This document shows positions 1 through 15,296 of a stretch of DNA of 64,000 nt, piece after piece. The DNA lies in the NCBI GenBank assembly GCA_037179515.1, contig JAXCGZ010001906.1:124001-188000 (forward strand), read 5' to 3'. The notes beneath the pieces are model-generated. The model saw only the letters and a list, made by a program, of their open reading frames with translations. It was not told where the DNA came from and did not search any database. This DNA is from Halocaridina rubra (lineage: Eukaryota; Arthropoda; Malacostraca; Decapoda; Atyidae). Each line of letters starts with the position of its first letter. Positions within the stretch are counted from its first letter, which is position 1. The position numbers and the translations under genes were made by a program.

Positions 1-1941
1 TTATTTTCCAAATTTTGATAAACATCACTTGTAAAGTTCATTATTGCTTTTTCAGTGGTCTTATTATTGCGGAATTCGTATTGATTTACGGATAATAGGT
101 TGAACTTTTCAAGGAATTCTTTAAGTCTGTGAACAATCGTTTTTTCAAGCACTTTACTTAAAGACGGTAAGATAGATATAGGTCTATAGTTATTTTCATC
201 ATCTACAGTGCCTGACTTAAATATAGGTATTACTTTAGCACTTTTTAGTTTGTCTGGAAAACACCCTTGCTGAAAACATAGATTGATTATGTGGGTAAGT
301 GGGGTCCCAATGTAATGGGCAGTGACCTGGAGTAGTTTTGATGGAATTTCATCATATCCCGACGCTGTATTTGGTTTTAAGGTTTTTATAAATTTAGTGA
401 CTTCCTCTCTTGTTACAGGATACAAGTAAAACGAAAAGTCTGGTGGATTATTAAGAAACTGTCGGTGTGAGTTTTGTTGCATATTTTGTTGTTCCTGTGT
501 TGGTTGTGCTATAGTTAAGAAATGATTATTAAAGATATTATCAGTGTGGTCATTATCATTTTTTAATTTGATTTCCTTTGAATGATTAATTTGTTTTTGT
601 CCCATTAGGCTGTTTATTGCATTCCAGGTGGACTTGCTGTGTCCTTGTTCCTTCTTAAGCTTATCCTGAAAATATCTATTTTTTGCAGCTCGGTGTAGTG
701 TTACTAATTTGTTCCTGTAAGCTTTATATCTGGTTTCAAAAGACAAAGGCCATTTTGATGCAAGCCTTTCTAATCGGTGTTTTTCTTTGATACTATTTTT
801 TAATCCTGCAGTTATGTGTGGGCATCTGTTGTTTTTATTATTTAGTCGATTTTCTTAGAGGAAAGCAGTCTAGAAATTTATCTCTAAATGTACAATGAAA
901 TTTATTAAGAGCTTCATTTGCATTACTTAGGTCTATGATATGTTGCCATTTTTCATGTGATATATCTCTAGTAAATTTAGCTATGTTATCATAAGAGTAA
1001 TGTATTTTTTCTACACATGCATCAAATTTATATTCTTTTTTATTAAACTGGGAGTTTACTGCGAAATGATCTGTTATGTCGGTGTACACTATGTAATTAC
1101 TTATGTTGTCTTCAAGATTTGTGGTCCAGATATGATCGATTAGAGATGCACTATTTTCAGTTACTCTCGTAGGTTTAGTAGTTATTGGAAAGCAGCCACG
1201 TGAATACATTAAGTTTATAAAATCAGTTACTCTTTGATCATTTATTTTAAACATATCTAAGTTCCAATCACCGAATAAATAAATAGTTTTGTACTTTTTT
1301 CTTGCTGCAAAATCAAATACTTTCAGTAAAGCTTCAAGGAATTCAGGCATGTTCTCCTTTGGTGGTCTATATACAGATGGAAAGAAGCAATTTTCCATAC
1401 CGTTATGTACCTGTACACTAACACATTCAATGAATCGTTCCATCATACTGCACTCCTTTATAACACTTGAGCTATATTTATTAGCTACATACATACATAC
1501 ACCTCCACCTTTCCTGTCTCTGTTCTGAGTGAACATATTGTACCCTGTTATATTATACTATGATTGAATATCATTATCCAGCCTAGTCTCCGAAAAACCC
1601 ATCACATCACATATATTATTTTCTGTTAAACATTGATCAACAAATATTTGAAGATTATTTGCAAGACTTCTAATGTTCCTGCAGTAAACCGAAAATGCAT
1701 TAGATTTATTTAAATTTGAATACAGTTCATTTAAGTATATATAAATTGAAAAAGTGTTGGTTGCATTTTTCATATGATTAAAAAACAAATCTATTTCATT
1801 TTCAAGATCAAGTGGGTTTAATATCATCTTATCAAGCTCATTGATACATAAATTATTGGGAAGTACTTTGTCGTTGTTTGTTAGCCTTATAAGTTCATCG
1901 TCACTAATGGAATAATATAGTAGGTATCTATTTACAGCCAT
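1..1941 (-). pseudogene. LINE ORF2: APE endonuclease and N-terminal reverse transcriptase, disrupted
   Basis: The frame opens at ATG 1941. FSETRL (about residue 118) is an endonuclease motif. A single in-frame TAG at 1558-1560 interrupts it, and the same frame then continues to GGGVCMYV, VYRPP, GDWN, SLIDHIWT and DHFAV, the ordered motifs of an AP-endonuclease domain. The frame ends at a TAA at 838-840. The next frame carries a linker (KEKHRLERLASKWP) and then RT block 1 around 240-180 (AKVIPIFKSG, followed by NNYRP), so there is a frameshift near 838-845. The catalytic RT box lies beyond base 1. Two lesions make this a pseudogene. Confidence 0.8.
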
Positions 1942-2107
1942 GGTGAAGAAATAAATTATACTACTTTTACATTTCTGACTTACAAGCTACCATTGACTTC
2001 TACCAATTCTTACCGGGTTCTTCCGGCCATTTATTGGCTTAGGGTGCAAGCGTTATATAGCTCCCGTAGCGGGAGACATGGCAGGAGGGGGTGTGGGTGA
2101 TGACATA

Positions 2108-2902
2108 TCACTCTCCCCCCCACTCCCGCATCCCCCACCCCGCACCACCAATTATGGTCAACTCCTCAGCCATGCCACCCACAGCACCCACAGCACCAGC
2201 CACACTCTCGGTGTAGTATCGTTCCTTCACGATGAGCTTCGTATGCTTAAAGTAGGCAAATTTCCCTTCTGATCTAGCCTTTTTTAGTTGTGGCATCTGT
2301 GCAGATTTTATTGCCTGTGATGTGGCACACAGGTCATCATTAAGGTAGATCTTGGTGCCTTTCAACTTTTTGGCATTTCCCATGACCGTCTCTCTGTCAC
2401 AGTAGTGGGAGAAATGAGCCACTATGGTGCGAGGTTTGTCATCACGAAGTGGTCCCACCCTGTGAGCCCTCTCCAACGTCATGCCTTCTAGCTGTAATTT
2501 ATCGGCTATCAGGGCCGATATCATCGTCGTTGTTTGCTCCCAGGTCTCCCCATCACATCTCTCCTCTACACCGCTTAATCGGATGTTGTTTCCTCTGGAA
2601 TAGTCTTCTTGGTAATTCAAGCGTTCTTCTAAGGTGGTTATTTGTTGATTTGCAGAATCTATTTGTTGAGATAGATTATCGATTGTTTCTTTGTCGTTAC
2701 TCTTTTCTTTCTCATGAATTTTAATAGTCGTTTTTAGGTCATCAACTTCTCTCTGGCTGAACTCCAGGCTTGTCGTCAGGTCGGAAACTGTGGATTTGAG
2801 TGATTTTATCCTGTCACTAAGCTGTTTCACCATTACCTTCATAGCATTCTTAGATGCATTTTCTTGAGATTCCAATAGTTTGGTAATAACAGTTGGATCC
2901 AT
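2108..2902 (-). CDS. LINE ORF1 protein (coiled coil plus RRM-like domain)
   Basis: This is an open frame of 264 codons starting at ATG 2902. Residues about 15-95 are heptad-rich (QLSDRIKSLKSTVSDLTTSL and similar) and should form a coiled coil. From about residue 100, NNIRLSGVEE, ERAHRVGPLRDDKPRTIVAHF and the AKKLKGTKIYLNDDL stretch match the L1-ORF1-like RNA-binding core found in many invertebrate LINEs. The last ~30 residues are Gly-rich and low complexity. ORF1 proteins of this kind bind element RNA and act as nucleic-acid chaperones in the RNP. No zinc knuckle is visible. The frame is uninterrupted, unlike the neighbouring ORF2 just downstream on the same strand. Confidence 0.75.
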   Translation of the reverse strand: MDPTVITKLLESQENASKNAMKVMVKQLSDRIKSLKSTVSDLTTSLEFSQREVDDLKTTIKIHEKEKSNDKETIDNLSQQIDSANQQITTLEERLNYQEDYSRGNNIRLSGVEERCDGETWEQTTTMISALIADKLQLEGMTLERAHRVGPLRDDKPRTIVAHFSHYCDRETVMGNAKKLKGTKIYLNDDLCATSQAIKSAQMPQLKKARSEGKFAYFKHTKLIVKERYYTESVAGAVGAVGGMAEELTIIGGAGWGMREWGGE

Positions 2903-2995
2903 TGTTGTTAAGCAGAGCTGCAGTGGAAGCTCAGTGACGTCACAACACCAGTACGCATGTGTATATTGGGGAACTTAAATAAAATATATACATAC

Positions 2996-3500
2996 TCTAC
3001 ACACTATTTTCCTGACGATATTATATCAAAAATTATTTCTTTTTATTCTTAATGAGTTTTTTCAATTTTCTTCATAATATTCTATCGCACTAAGGGGTAG
3101 AAGAGGAGGAAGATGCGGGAGAATGAACCTCTATCTGCAAACGTTTTGGCGCTTCTGTATCAATTGATAAACCCTCGCACACTATTTCCCTGACGATATT
3201 ATATCGAATATTTGTATGCTGTTTGTTCTAAATGCTTTTTTTTTCAATTTTCTTCATAATATTCGATCGCATTAAGTGGTAAAAGAGGAGGCGGATGCGG
3301 GAGAACAAACCTCTAACCACAAATGTTTTGCCACTTCTGTATCAGCTGATGCTCCCACGCACTCTATTTCCCTGACAATATTATATCAAAAATATGTTTG
3401 CTGTTTGTTCTTATTGCTCCTTTTCCATTATCTTCATAATATCCGATTGCATTAAGCGATAGAAGAGGAGGAGGAGTAGGGCGGAAAAGTGCCTCCAAGG
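2996..3500. repeat. Tandem repeat, ~180-bp unit, about 2.8 copies
   Basis: The block starting CACACTATTTYCCTGACGAT recurs at about 3000, 3178 and 3358. Each copy continues to a TTCTTCATAATATTC segment and an AGAGGAGG-rich segment in the same order. Copies differ by scattered substitutions. No coding potential is seen. Confidence 0.85.
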
Positions 3501-3641
3501 CAATCGATTATTTACAAAAATGATTTTTTTTTTAAATTTCTCTGCATGGGCGTTATTCGCGAATTTCGTATTTTTTTACTATTATATTCTAGGGGCGTTA
3601 TAACAATTTTACGGATAGAAAACGCAAAAAAGCGAACAAGG

Positions 3642-3751
<110 letters not shown>

Positions 3752-3763
3752 TAATTTTTTTTA

Positions 3764-3837
3764 ACCCCGACCAAGACTTGAACCTGGGACTTATTATTAC
3801 TAAGCCAAGGTGCTACCAACTACACCTCAGAAAGTTA
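3764..3837 (-). mobile_element. tRNA-derived SINE head (left copy)
   Basis: On the minus strand, GGTGTAGTTGGTAGCACC is followed by GGTTCAAGTC about 30 bases later, the same A-box and B-box pair as the right copy. It forms the outer end of the left palindrome arm. The usual SINE body beyond the B-box is missing; a T-rich stretch and (TA)n take its place. Confidence 0.65.
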
Positions 3838-4293
3838 GAGGGAAACTATCCTCACAGCTTATATCTACTATGGTAGGAATGAACGCATTCTATCTGAACG
3901 CCACTATTTTCACATTACAGTTTCCCCAACCATACTCGTGGTTTCGTTTTTGCATTTAATTGAACTCCCAATCTCAATCGGGACCAATAATAAGCAAATA
4001 AACACATTACCATATTTGAAAACATGAAACATTTTTAACCCAAATGGGACTTGAAATTAAAAGTCCGAGGTTCAAGTCCCGATTGGGGTAAAACTGATTC
4101 ATGTTTTCACATATGGTAATGAGCTTATGTGGATATTGCTATTCCTGAATGAGATTGGGAGTTGAATTAAATGCGAAAACGAAACCGCGAGTGTGGGTGG
4201 GGAAACTGCAATATGAACATAGTGGCATTCAGATAGAATGCATTCATTCCTAGTATGGCAGATATAAGCTGTAAGGTCTGTTTCTCTTTTAAG

Positions 4294-5700
<1,407 letters not shown>

Positions 5701-5796
5701 ACTTGGCGGCAGCGCAGTACGGATCATCACGCCTAGAAAAAACTAAGAAGAGACCCTCATATCAGAAGAAACCAGTGCGAAGAAAAGAAAATAAGA

Positions 5797-6387
5797 ATGG
5801 CAAAAGCAGAGATCCAACATCTCCCAATTCAAGAAATGAGTGACGAGGCCAAACCCCGGAGAATTCTCGAACTGGAGGAGCACGTGCGGCGCCTACAAAC
5901 TCCTGCCGACGCCGCTCTGTCGAGAAGAAACTTGGTCAACGCCGACAGAGAAACCGACGCCTCAAGCATCGACGAACAGCCTGCTGCTCCGAGCCCCGTG
6001 GTGACACAGGGAACGCAGCAGGACAAGCCCCCACCCCGTGCCCTGGTTGTAAAGGCGCCTCGAGTCAAAAATTCACTTTTATACCTCGACAGCGCAAATG
6101 TAAAAGACCTCGAATGTCCGTCCATAATTCCCGCGACCGACTTCCTGAAATACTTGGGTCTGTGGATGAGAAGTGATGAGTGGTCAAACAGAGAATATTA
6201 TGAAACTTTTAAGGAACTATTCCTAAGATATTTCTTAGTAAGCCGAAGTGTGACCGGAGCATTGAGTGAAAATGCCCATTACAAGAAATATAAGTTGCCG
6301 GATCCGACCAAGAAGATGGCGATTCGTCGATTTTACTCGAGAGAAGTTCTTCAGGACCACCTCCTTAAAATAGCTAAGTACTTGTGA
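5797..6387 (+). CDS. Unidentified short ORF, possible gag remnant of the LARD-like element
   Basis: A 196-codon frame begins at ATG 5797, about 100 bp after the 5' LTR, which is the usual place for gag. Residues 10-35 are charged and may be helical (ILELEEHVRRLQ). The centre is Pro/Ala-rich. The C-terminal half (DLECPSIIPATDFLKYLGLW, then ELFLRYFLVSRSVTGALSEN) looks folded. I see no CCHC zinc knuckle and no protease motif. The same protein segment recurs in the right element (22932-23294), so it is an inherited part of the family. Relative to that copy, about 70 bp is missing near 6343, which changes the C-terminus. Family unknown; gag is inferred from position only. Confidence 0.5.
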   Translation: MAKAEIQHLPIQEMSDEAKPRRILELEEHVRRLQTPADAALSRRNLVNADRETDASSIDEQPAAPSPVVTQGTQQDKPPPRALVVKAPRVKNSLLYLDSANVKDLECPSIIPATDFLKYLGLWMRSDEWSNREYYETFKELFLRYFLVSRSVTGALSENAHYKKYKLPDPTKKMAIRRFYSREVLQDHLLKIAKYL

Positions 6388-9034
6388 TCTGTATCCAGTG
6401 AGTAATGGGACAATTAGTAAAAGAAATTGAGGTCGGTGAACGCCGCCATTTTATCTTGTAGTTATGCTTTGACTCAGCCAACCCGCCTATGAGGGGTGTG
6501 GCGCCTAATAAGTTGATAAAAGTAGAATTTCTGTACCCATTACTAACATGGATAATTTGTACTAATAGCTATAAGCAGTAATAAACTCCATTTTTCGTTA
6601 TAATTTTAGTAATATAAAGAAATTGCGTTGGAAGTGTGTTCCATTTATTTGTATTAATGCCTAGATTGAATTTTAAGAACGCGAATGTATCGATTCTTAA
6701 TTGACAAAGTTAATGCACGTGAAATCACTATTGCGGTATATTAATTTCTTAAGTGTAAGAATTATAGTGAGTAATATACTTGAATCTGCTTTTAAGGTTT
6801 TTCTTAGAACACGTGTGATTTCCGAGAAAGGAATACGGAAGTGACCAATCGACCTCCCAACCTCGTTATTATAAATATGTAGTAATTGTACTGATCTTTG
6901 ATATTTAAAGTACGTGTAAAATCATTTTTATATAAATTTCTTAAAGCGTAAGAAATCGAGTGTTAAGATTACGCCTATTTTTAAGGTTTTTCTTTTTTTG
7001 TTTGTTTTTCTCCGCGGGAGTAATGTTTTAGCGAAAGAAAGACGTAAATGACAGATCGTTCTTTTAATGTTGTTATGATAGGAAATTAATATTACGATAC
7101 GTGTGTGGCATGTTTTTTTGAAGAATAAGAAATTTTCGTGATATTATTTAGAGATGAGTTTTTTATTTCGCGCTATGCAGGTGAAAGTAAGAGTAAATTA
7201 GAGGAATTTGTGCTGTCCTAGAATAGGGAAGGTTTTTCAGTGTCACCCAAACGTAGCCGCAAGGGAGTAGAATGTTTGTTTGTTCGTTAGAATGGGACCT
7301 AGGACTGGTGAGGCAGTCTGTGACCGCGCGGCCCAACCGAGATTTCACCTTTACTCTCCTTCAGAGAGACCGGGAAAGGAAAACCAACATGTTGTAAATA
7401 AAAGGGAATTTTACAGAACGGGGATGATTTTTTGAAAATGATGCAGCGAGTGAGGCAGAGAATGAGTATGAATGACTGGGGGTATAATGGGGGGTTGCTC
7501 TAGGGGGTGAAATCGCGGATAGCACCGTTAGGAAGCACGATTGGGGAGTCTCTGCGAGGGTCGTTCCCCTGCTCCGCCAGGTTCTTCTGCATGCCATATT
7601 AGAGTATTTTTATGGGAGGTGATGCGCTGTTGCAATATCTAGTGAGGGATATTTTTGAGAAAATGATTCTCCACCTGCCCAGATATGGTTGAGATGCCAA
7701 GTTTGTTTTATTTTTGTTTTGTCCCCTACTCCGCCAATGAGATTATTATTCGATTTCCGAGAGTTCCAAGATAGATATTACGTGATAAAGGACGTGAATC
7801 TATGAATGATGCTTTATTTTCTTTGCTAGCTGCAGTATATGCATTATTTGTCTGAAGAGATATGTTAGATTGATAAAATAAAACTTTGTGAGTTTTAGCC
7901 ATGATAATGTTTTATCAAAATTATTTCAGCTTGGTCATAAAGAAAGAGTGAGAGCTGACACGAAATGACAACAAGAATGTTACATAGCCGTTTCCCGTAT
8001 TTGAGAGAGCAGAAGTTGATCCAGAAGCCAAAAGAACAGGGGAAAAAACAGCGCCCACATGCGCAACCCCCGTAAAAGCAGACAGAACAGTTATAAGTCG
8101 AACTTCTCCCGGTTCTGGAAGAAATTTTGTTATATAGTTATTCAAATAAGTCAAATTCGAGATAGTAAAAGAATAAATATATATATTTTATGTTTGAATT
8201 GTTCATGTACAACTCCGTACGAGGTTATGAAACTTAAGCAAAATGCATTCTTTACTGTTTCTAATGAATTATACTTTTTGTTTTTATTATTGCATACACA
8301 GAGATAGACTTTTTATATTCTTTGATACCCGTTTTTGTTATATAGTTTTTTGTATTGAAGAAATCTTTAAAATCTTAATTAAGGAGTTTTGAAAAGATTA
8401 TCTAGAAATAATTATTGTTAATTACTGTTACTGTTATGAATTTAAAATTACAATTGAGCTAATTAAGATAATTAAGATTCTCAGAATTTATATGTTGAGT
8501 TTTAAGTTTAAAAAAAAAATTAATGATACTTAAGTCATTATAAGACGTCTGTTAAGAAAAAGATATTTGTACTTTTGTTGATAGTAGTAGAGATAGTGTC
8601 ACATATGATTTTAATCTTTTGCTTTAATTTCATCAGGGATATGTTGCCTTTTAGAGAGTGTGTGCTTCGACTCAACCCTCTGATTTATAGCAAGAAAAAG
8701 ATCGTCATTATAGGCAAGGATGTGTATGCAAGTACAGTAAAGTCCTTAGCAATATTAAACAGAAAGGAATAGGTTTATGCTTCGACATTTCTGCAGTTGT
8801 ACACTAAGTTCTTTTTGCTTTTGTTTTTGTTAATGGGGAATAAGAATAGCCCTCTGACAATAAACGTAAAACTCTATCGATAGTCATTGCTAACGTTTGT
8901 TCACTTTCATTTGTTTATTTATTATTTTATTATTAGAGATACTCTGCGACACTTTTGTTTTCAGTACATTTAAAGGAAGGAAGCCTGTCTCACCTGCCCA
9001 CAGGGTGGAAACCGCAACGTATTTCAAGGTCGCC

Positions 9035-9071
<37 letters not shown>

Positions 9072-11420
9072 CTGAGACTGACATAGGATCCTTTCGATGA
9101 TAAAAGAATGTTGCCCTCATTGATTCTCTTTTTTGTTTTTTTTTCAGCGAAGCTAGGCGATAATTGTGCCTACATTTTATTGCAGTCGATAGATTGTTGC
9201 ATGCTGTTATTGCATAAATACTGATAAGACATCGGTAGTACCGCCATTTGCATAAATATTTTTGCCACATGTCGCAACTGTTTAGAGAATAGATAGAACT
9301 CCCATTGACAAATTGTGGAGCCAGCAAGTTGCCACTTATGCTCTATATATATACATAGAGTATGACAGCAGGAATTTGAATAGTAAAAGAGACTGTGTTA
9401 GAATGAGCATTACTATGAAATATGAGTATAGAACTCTGTTCTTACTTCTGAATGCCAGTCTCCATTGTATATATATGGCTATTTTTGATTTAGTATTTTT
9501 ATTTCATTTTTTTATTATTCTTATTTTGATTATGATTATTAGTAATGTTATTATTATGTTGACTGATATTGTTGCTATCTCTCAATGGCCTGTTGTTTTT
9601 ATTTTTGAAATGCAATCAGCAGTAACCTGATGATTTGTATCCTTTATCTGAATTCATGCTTGATATTACTGTAGCCACCGCTAATAAGAATATTTCTTTA
9701 GTGGCTTTTCTCAGTATTTAGTGATTGTCCTTTTTGATATTTATAGTAGAGTAATGCTATGTAGCAGTTGCTAAGCCCTAAGTATCTTGGAATAATAATC
9801 TGGTTGTGTAGACACATACCTTCCATTACCACCCTATTTCTAGGCAGCCCCGACCTGCAAGTTCTAAAAGTCTTTAGATTTTGTCCTCTCAAACAAGTCC
9901 CTGTTGCCCATTGAATAGAGATTGCAATCACTTGCAGTTGCAGGGGAGGCAAAGTATAGCCTCGATTACCAACGTATGGCCATTGTTGGTACCCTGAAGT
10001 CATGGGGAACCTTTCTAACAACTGTAGTAGTGACATAGGTTCAAATTTTCATCCCGAGGTCTGCTTCGAAGGTACGTGTGGATTGCAGTACTGAAGAGAA
10101 ATCGCTGTGACGTTGCAGGTCTCCTACAGGGTGGTCTTAGTCAAGATCGGCCGAGGGTAGGACGAAAAAGCCAGGCTGGAGGGATTAGAAAGGTGCATCG
10201 AACGCTTCCTCTTTGTCTTGCCTATCTTGGAAAGAAGATAAGTTATGGTAGTGTACGAACCTGGGCCTGCAGCGAAGACGGCGGGGGAGTGAAAAAACGA
10301 AGAGAGAGAGAAACCGTGGAATCACGCCTAGCAAGAATTTCATGAGCAAGGGAAAGAGAAAAAAGTCTTTAATATCCGAAAAAAACACTCTAAAAAGCCA
10401 TGTAAACGAATTGATGAGATCCCAGAGAGAGAAAAAAAACAGAGAGAAGTTTTTTAAATATCTGAATAATACCTTTAGAAGCCACGTACACACATTGATG
10501 GGATTCAAACAGACAGAAAGAAAAAAATCCCTATACATGTCCAAACCTTAGTGAAGAGAGAAAGAAGGGTATTTAAAATCCCTTATTAGTTGTTGGAAAG
10601 AACAACCCACGCTTTAGAACTGAAAGAAAAAAATGGGAAAGAGAAGGTCCCCACCAAACTCTTTTATTATTTGTTTTACCTAGTTTTAAGATAATTTTAA
10701 GCGACAACTCAGAGACTCCTTTAAAGATAGTTTTTGAATAAGTGCCTTTGATGAATTGTATGATTTGCACCGATAGTAATAAGTTGTCTTCTGCTTAAAT
10801 AATGTTAGTGTTTTGTTTTAGCATTATCATTATTTGAATTATGATTTAATCTTTGTGTTCATTAAGTTCTCATATCAGTTTGTCTCTGAATAGGAATTGC
10901 ACATTGGGATGATGAATGTTTTCTGACTTTTCACATCGTAACCAATATTTTGTTTCAGGAGTAGTTTTTTAATGCCTAATTTTAAGACAAATCAATGCCC
11001 CATAGAAACGATAGGAAGTTTCCATTTATGTTATTGTCTATCGCATTTTAAATGTTCGTACATACTAATGTTCTACATGATTTATCTTTTTACTGTAGCT
11101 AACCTACTTTTGTAAATCTTTTGAAAAAGGAGAGAAGTAGACACAGTAACGTCATGATCTAAACTAACTTGTGATCTTAATTAGTGTTTGATAATGATTA
11201 GTTACACACTGAAATCCTAATGATTAAGGAGAATTTTATTTGTTGAATATAGGAATGTTTGTACTAAAGATTGTTTAGTGTTCATAGAACTAGGAATTCT
11301 TAGAAAATAGCTTAAATAATTCGGCCCCATTTCTATTGTAAACTAATGTTAGCTAGGATATGTCCAAGAGCTCTCGAAAAATTAGCCCATGCTTCGACTG
11401 AAATAAGAGATATTTCAGTT
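6388..11420 (+). other. Non-coding interior of left LARD-like element
   Basis: About 5 kb with no convincing gene. The frames present are short, lack protein motifs and are not kept in the right copy. It contains a short (CT)n run at about 9038-9068. Much of it matches the right element in reverse complement, for example 9380-9450 with 18395-18460, 7240-7440 with 21660-21890, and 10080-10300 with 17560-17760. Confidence 0.75.
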
Positions 11421-11434
11421 TTGGTTGGGAGGGA
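11421..11434 (+). promoter_or_regulatory. Polypurine tract
   Basis: TTGGTTGGGAGGGA lies directly upstream of the 3' LTR. The reverse complement of the same sequence abuts the right element's LTR at 16304. This is the expected position of the plus-strand primer. Confidence 0.75.
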
Positions 11435-12880
<1,446 letters not shown>

Positions 12881-15215
12881 GTGGTGAGGACTCATTCGGG
12901 GCAAGATTCCTAGATTGTGTACAAGGGAATTTCCTACACCAACATGTAATGGAACCAACGAGGACCAGGGGTGGGGATGAGCCATCACTACTTGATCTAG
13001 TATTCACAGATAATGTGTTGGGATATTGAAAAAATTGAGTTTGAACCACCAATTGGAAAGAGTGATCACTGTGTGTTGTTGATGGAGTATATCATTGAAG
13101 ATATTCTGCCTGAGAGTAGAGGCACTGAGGACATGAGGAGGAACTATCCGAAAGGAGATTACATCAAAATGAATGAGCCTTTTGCAGTTATTGACTGGAG
13201 AACCTTATTTTACAACAAATCTGTACAAGATATGTATGACATCTTTTGTGAGAAATATGGGAAGATAGTAAATTGCTGCATACCTGTCACCAAAGTAGGT
13301 ATAATTCATGCCAGAGAGAAATGGTTCGATAATGGGTGTAAAAGAGCTAAGGAGTGGAGAGATAAATGCTGGAAAAGGTATAGGAGGAGAAAATACATAA
13401 ATGCCTGGCAAACCTACAAAAGAGCAAGAAATGACTACCTAAGTAAAAGGAGAGAGGCAGAGAGAGACTATGAGAGGGACATCACCAGGAAGGCTAAAGA
13501 AAATCCCAAGCTTTTCCACAGCTTTATCAGAGGAAAATTGAAGGTAAAAGAACAGGTTTTAAGGCTTAAGAGAGCGGATGGGAGCATCACTGAGACGGAT
13601 GAAGAGATCTGCAAAGAATTGAACAAGGAGTTTCAGTCAGTATTTACAGTAGAAAATACCCCACGCCCTCAGATTGCAGAGATAGAAGCTCAAGGGCCGG
13701 TAATAGAGAACATCAACCTTACAGCCACAGAGGTATGCAAAGCGCTGATGGATTTAGATGTTCATAAAGCTACAGGTCCTGATGACATATCCCCTCATGT
13801 GCTTCAAAAATGTGCAAACTCAATATCAGTGGCACTAAGTATCATATTAAAAAGTCACTGGAGTCTGGGGAGATTCCAAGATGCTGGAAACAAGCAAATG
13901 TGATACCTATCTTCAAAAAGGGAAGGAGGGATACGGCTCTGAACTATAGACCAGTTTCCTTGACCAGCATGGTTTGCAAAGTTATGGAGAAACTACTATG
14001 GAAACATATCTCTCTTCACTTGGAATCCTTGAACTTTTTGTCAGTGAGGCAACATGGCTTCAGAGAAGGTAGATCGACAGTAACAAACTTATTAGAATTT
14101 TATGATGAGGTAAGCCGAATCTTAAAGGAAAGAGAAGGCTGGGCAGATTGCATATTCCTAGACTTCCAGAAAGCGTTTGACACTGTTCCACTTGGAGACT
14201 TATTAGGAAGCTGCAAGCAATGGCTAGAATAGGTGGAAGTGTTTTGGAATGGATAAAAACTTACTTAGAAGGAAGAGAACAGAGGGTTAGAGTAAGACAC
14301 TCAGTGTCTAAATGGAGAAGAGTTAGTAGTGGAGTTCCACAGGGTTCAGTTTTAGGGCCACTTTTGTTCCTTGTATATGTAAATGACCTACCAGAGTCTG
14401 TAAATTAATTCCTGAATATGTTTGCAGATGATGCAAAGATTGTGAAGAAAGTAAAAAACGAGAACAATGGTAGAGAACTTCAGGCGGATCTAAATAATCT
14501 GCATGAGTGGTCAGAAAAGTGGCTAATGAAATTCAATACTTTAAAATGTAAGGTAATGAGAATGGGTACAAGTGCAAGAAGGCCCAAGCTTGACTACTCG
14601 GTGGCTGGAGTACAACTTCAAGAGACAGAAAATGAGAGAGATCTAGGAGTAAACATACTGGCAGATTTGTCTCCAGAAATACATATAAATGGCATAGTAA
14701 GGGCAGCATATGCATTCTTATCAAATGTAAGGGTAGCCTTCAGGCACATGGACAAGGAAATGATCAGAAATATTTATGTAACCTACGTGAGGCCAAAACT
14801 CGAATATGCAACCCCCTCTTGGATTCCACACTTGAAAAGGCACATAGCTAAGCTTGAAAAAGTTCAAAGACTTGCCACGAAACTGGTGCCAGAAATACGC
14901 AATCTCAGTTATGATGAGAGGCTGAGGGATTTAGACTTACCAGCACTCGAAGCTAGAAGAGTGAGGGGGGATATGGTGACAGTCTTTAAATTCCTTCATG
15001 GTTATGATAGAGTGGATAGGGATGGATATTTTGATATGGCTGGCTCTGGAACTAGAGGTCATAGTTTGAAGCTTCGTAAGAAAACTTCTTTGCAGGATGT
15101 AAGGAAATCCTTTTTCAGTGTAAGAGTAGTTGATAATTGGAATTCGGTAAGCGAGGAGGTAGTTAATGCTATCTCAATCCATAGCTTTAAGGACAGGTAT
15201 GATAAGTATCACTAA
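12881..15215 (+). pseudogene. A1 ORF2: partial endonuclease and CR1-like reverse transcriptase
   Basis: The order is EN C-terminus ([24 protein letters not shown]), a basic linker, then RT with [48 protein letters not shown] and the FADD catalytic box (14421-14432). A C-terminal region ends KDRYDKYH. Lesions relative to A6 are a single T lost near 13848, a 1-bp loss near 14192 and a TAA at 14406-14408. No ORF1 is present. The protein would nick target DNA and reverse-transcribe element RNA, but this copy cannot. Confidence 0.85.
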
Positions 15216-15296
15216 GTATAAAATGGAACCGATGAGGAGACGGGAAGATACGAGCTTTGGGCTCTTTCCCGTAAACACAATTAGGCAATCACATAC
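12881..15296 (+). mobile_element. A-family CR1-like non-LTR element, copy A1 (5'-truncated)
   Basis: This copy begins inside the endonuclease (GTGGTGAGGACTCATTCGGG) straight after (CA)n and continues to the family 3' end. That end is a conserved segment (GGAGACGGGAAGATACGAGC, then TTTCCCGTAAACACAATTAGG) followed by ATCACATACACAC. Five other copies in the window (A2-A6) share this sequence. Confidence 0.88.

Larger units (their letters stand above)
1..2990 (-). mobile_element. Element F: non-LTR retrotransposon (CR1/Jockey-like group), 3' end outside window
   Basis: Read on the minus strand, this holds a coiled-coil ORF1 (2902-2108), a 166-bp gap, then an ORF2 with an apurinic-type endonuclease and the start of a reverse transcriptase that leaves the window at base 1. 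The ORF1-EN-RT order is that of APE-type LINEs. The 5' boundary is not sharp; sequence up to about 2990 probably belongs to its 5' UTR. ORF2 is broken, so this copy is dead. The clade is inferred from motif style only. Confidence 0.8.

Noticed and set aside
2996..3500. CRISPR array
   Set aside because: The units are contiguous ~180-bp repeats with no short-repeat and unique-spacer pattern, and the genome is eukaryotic.
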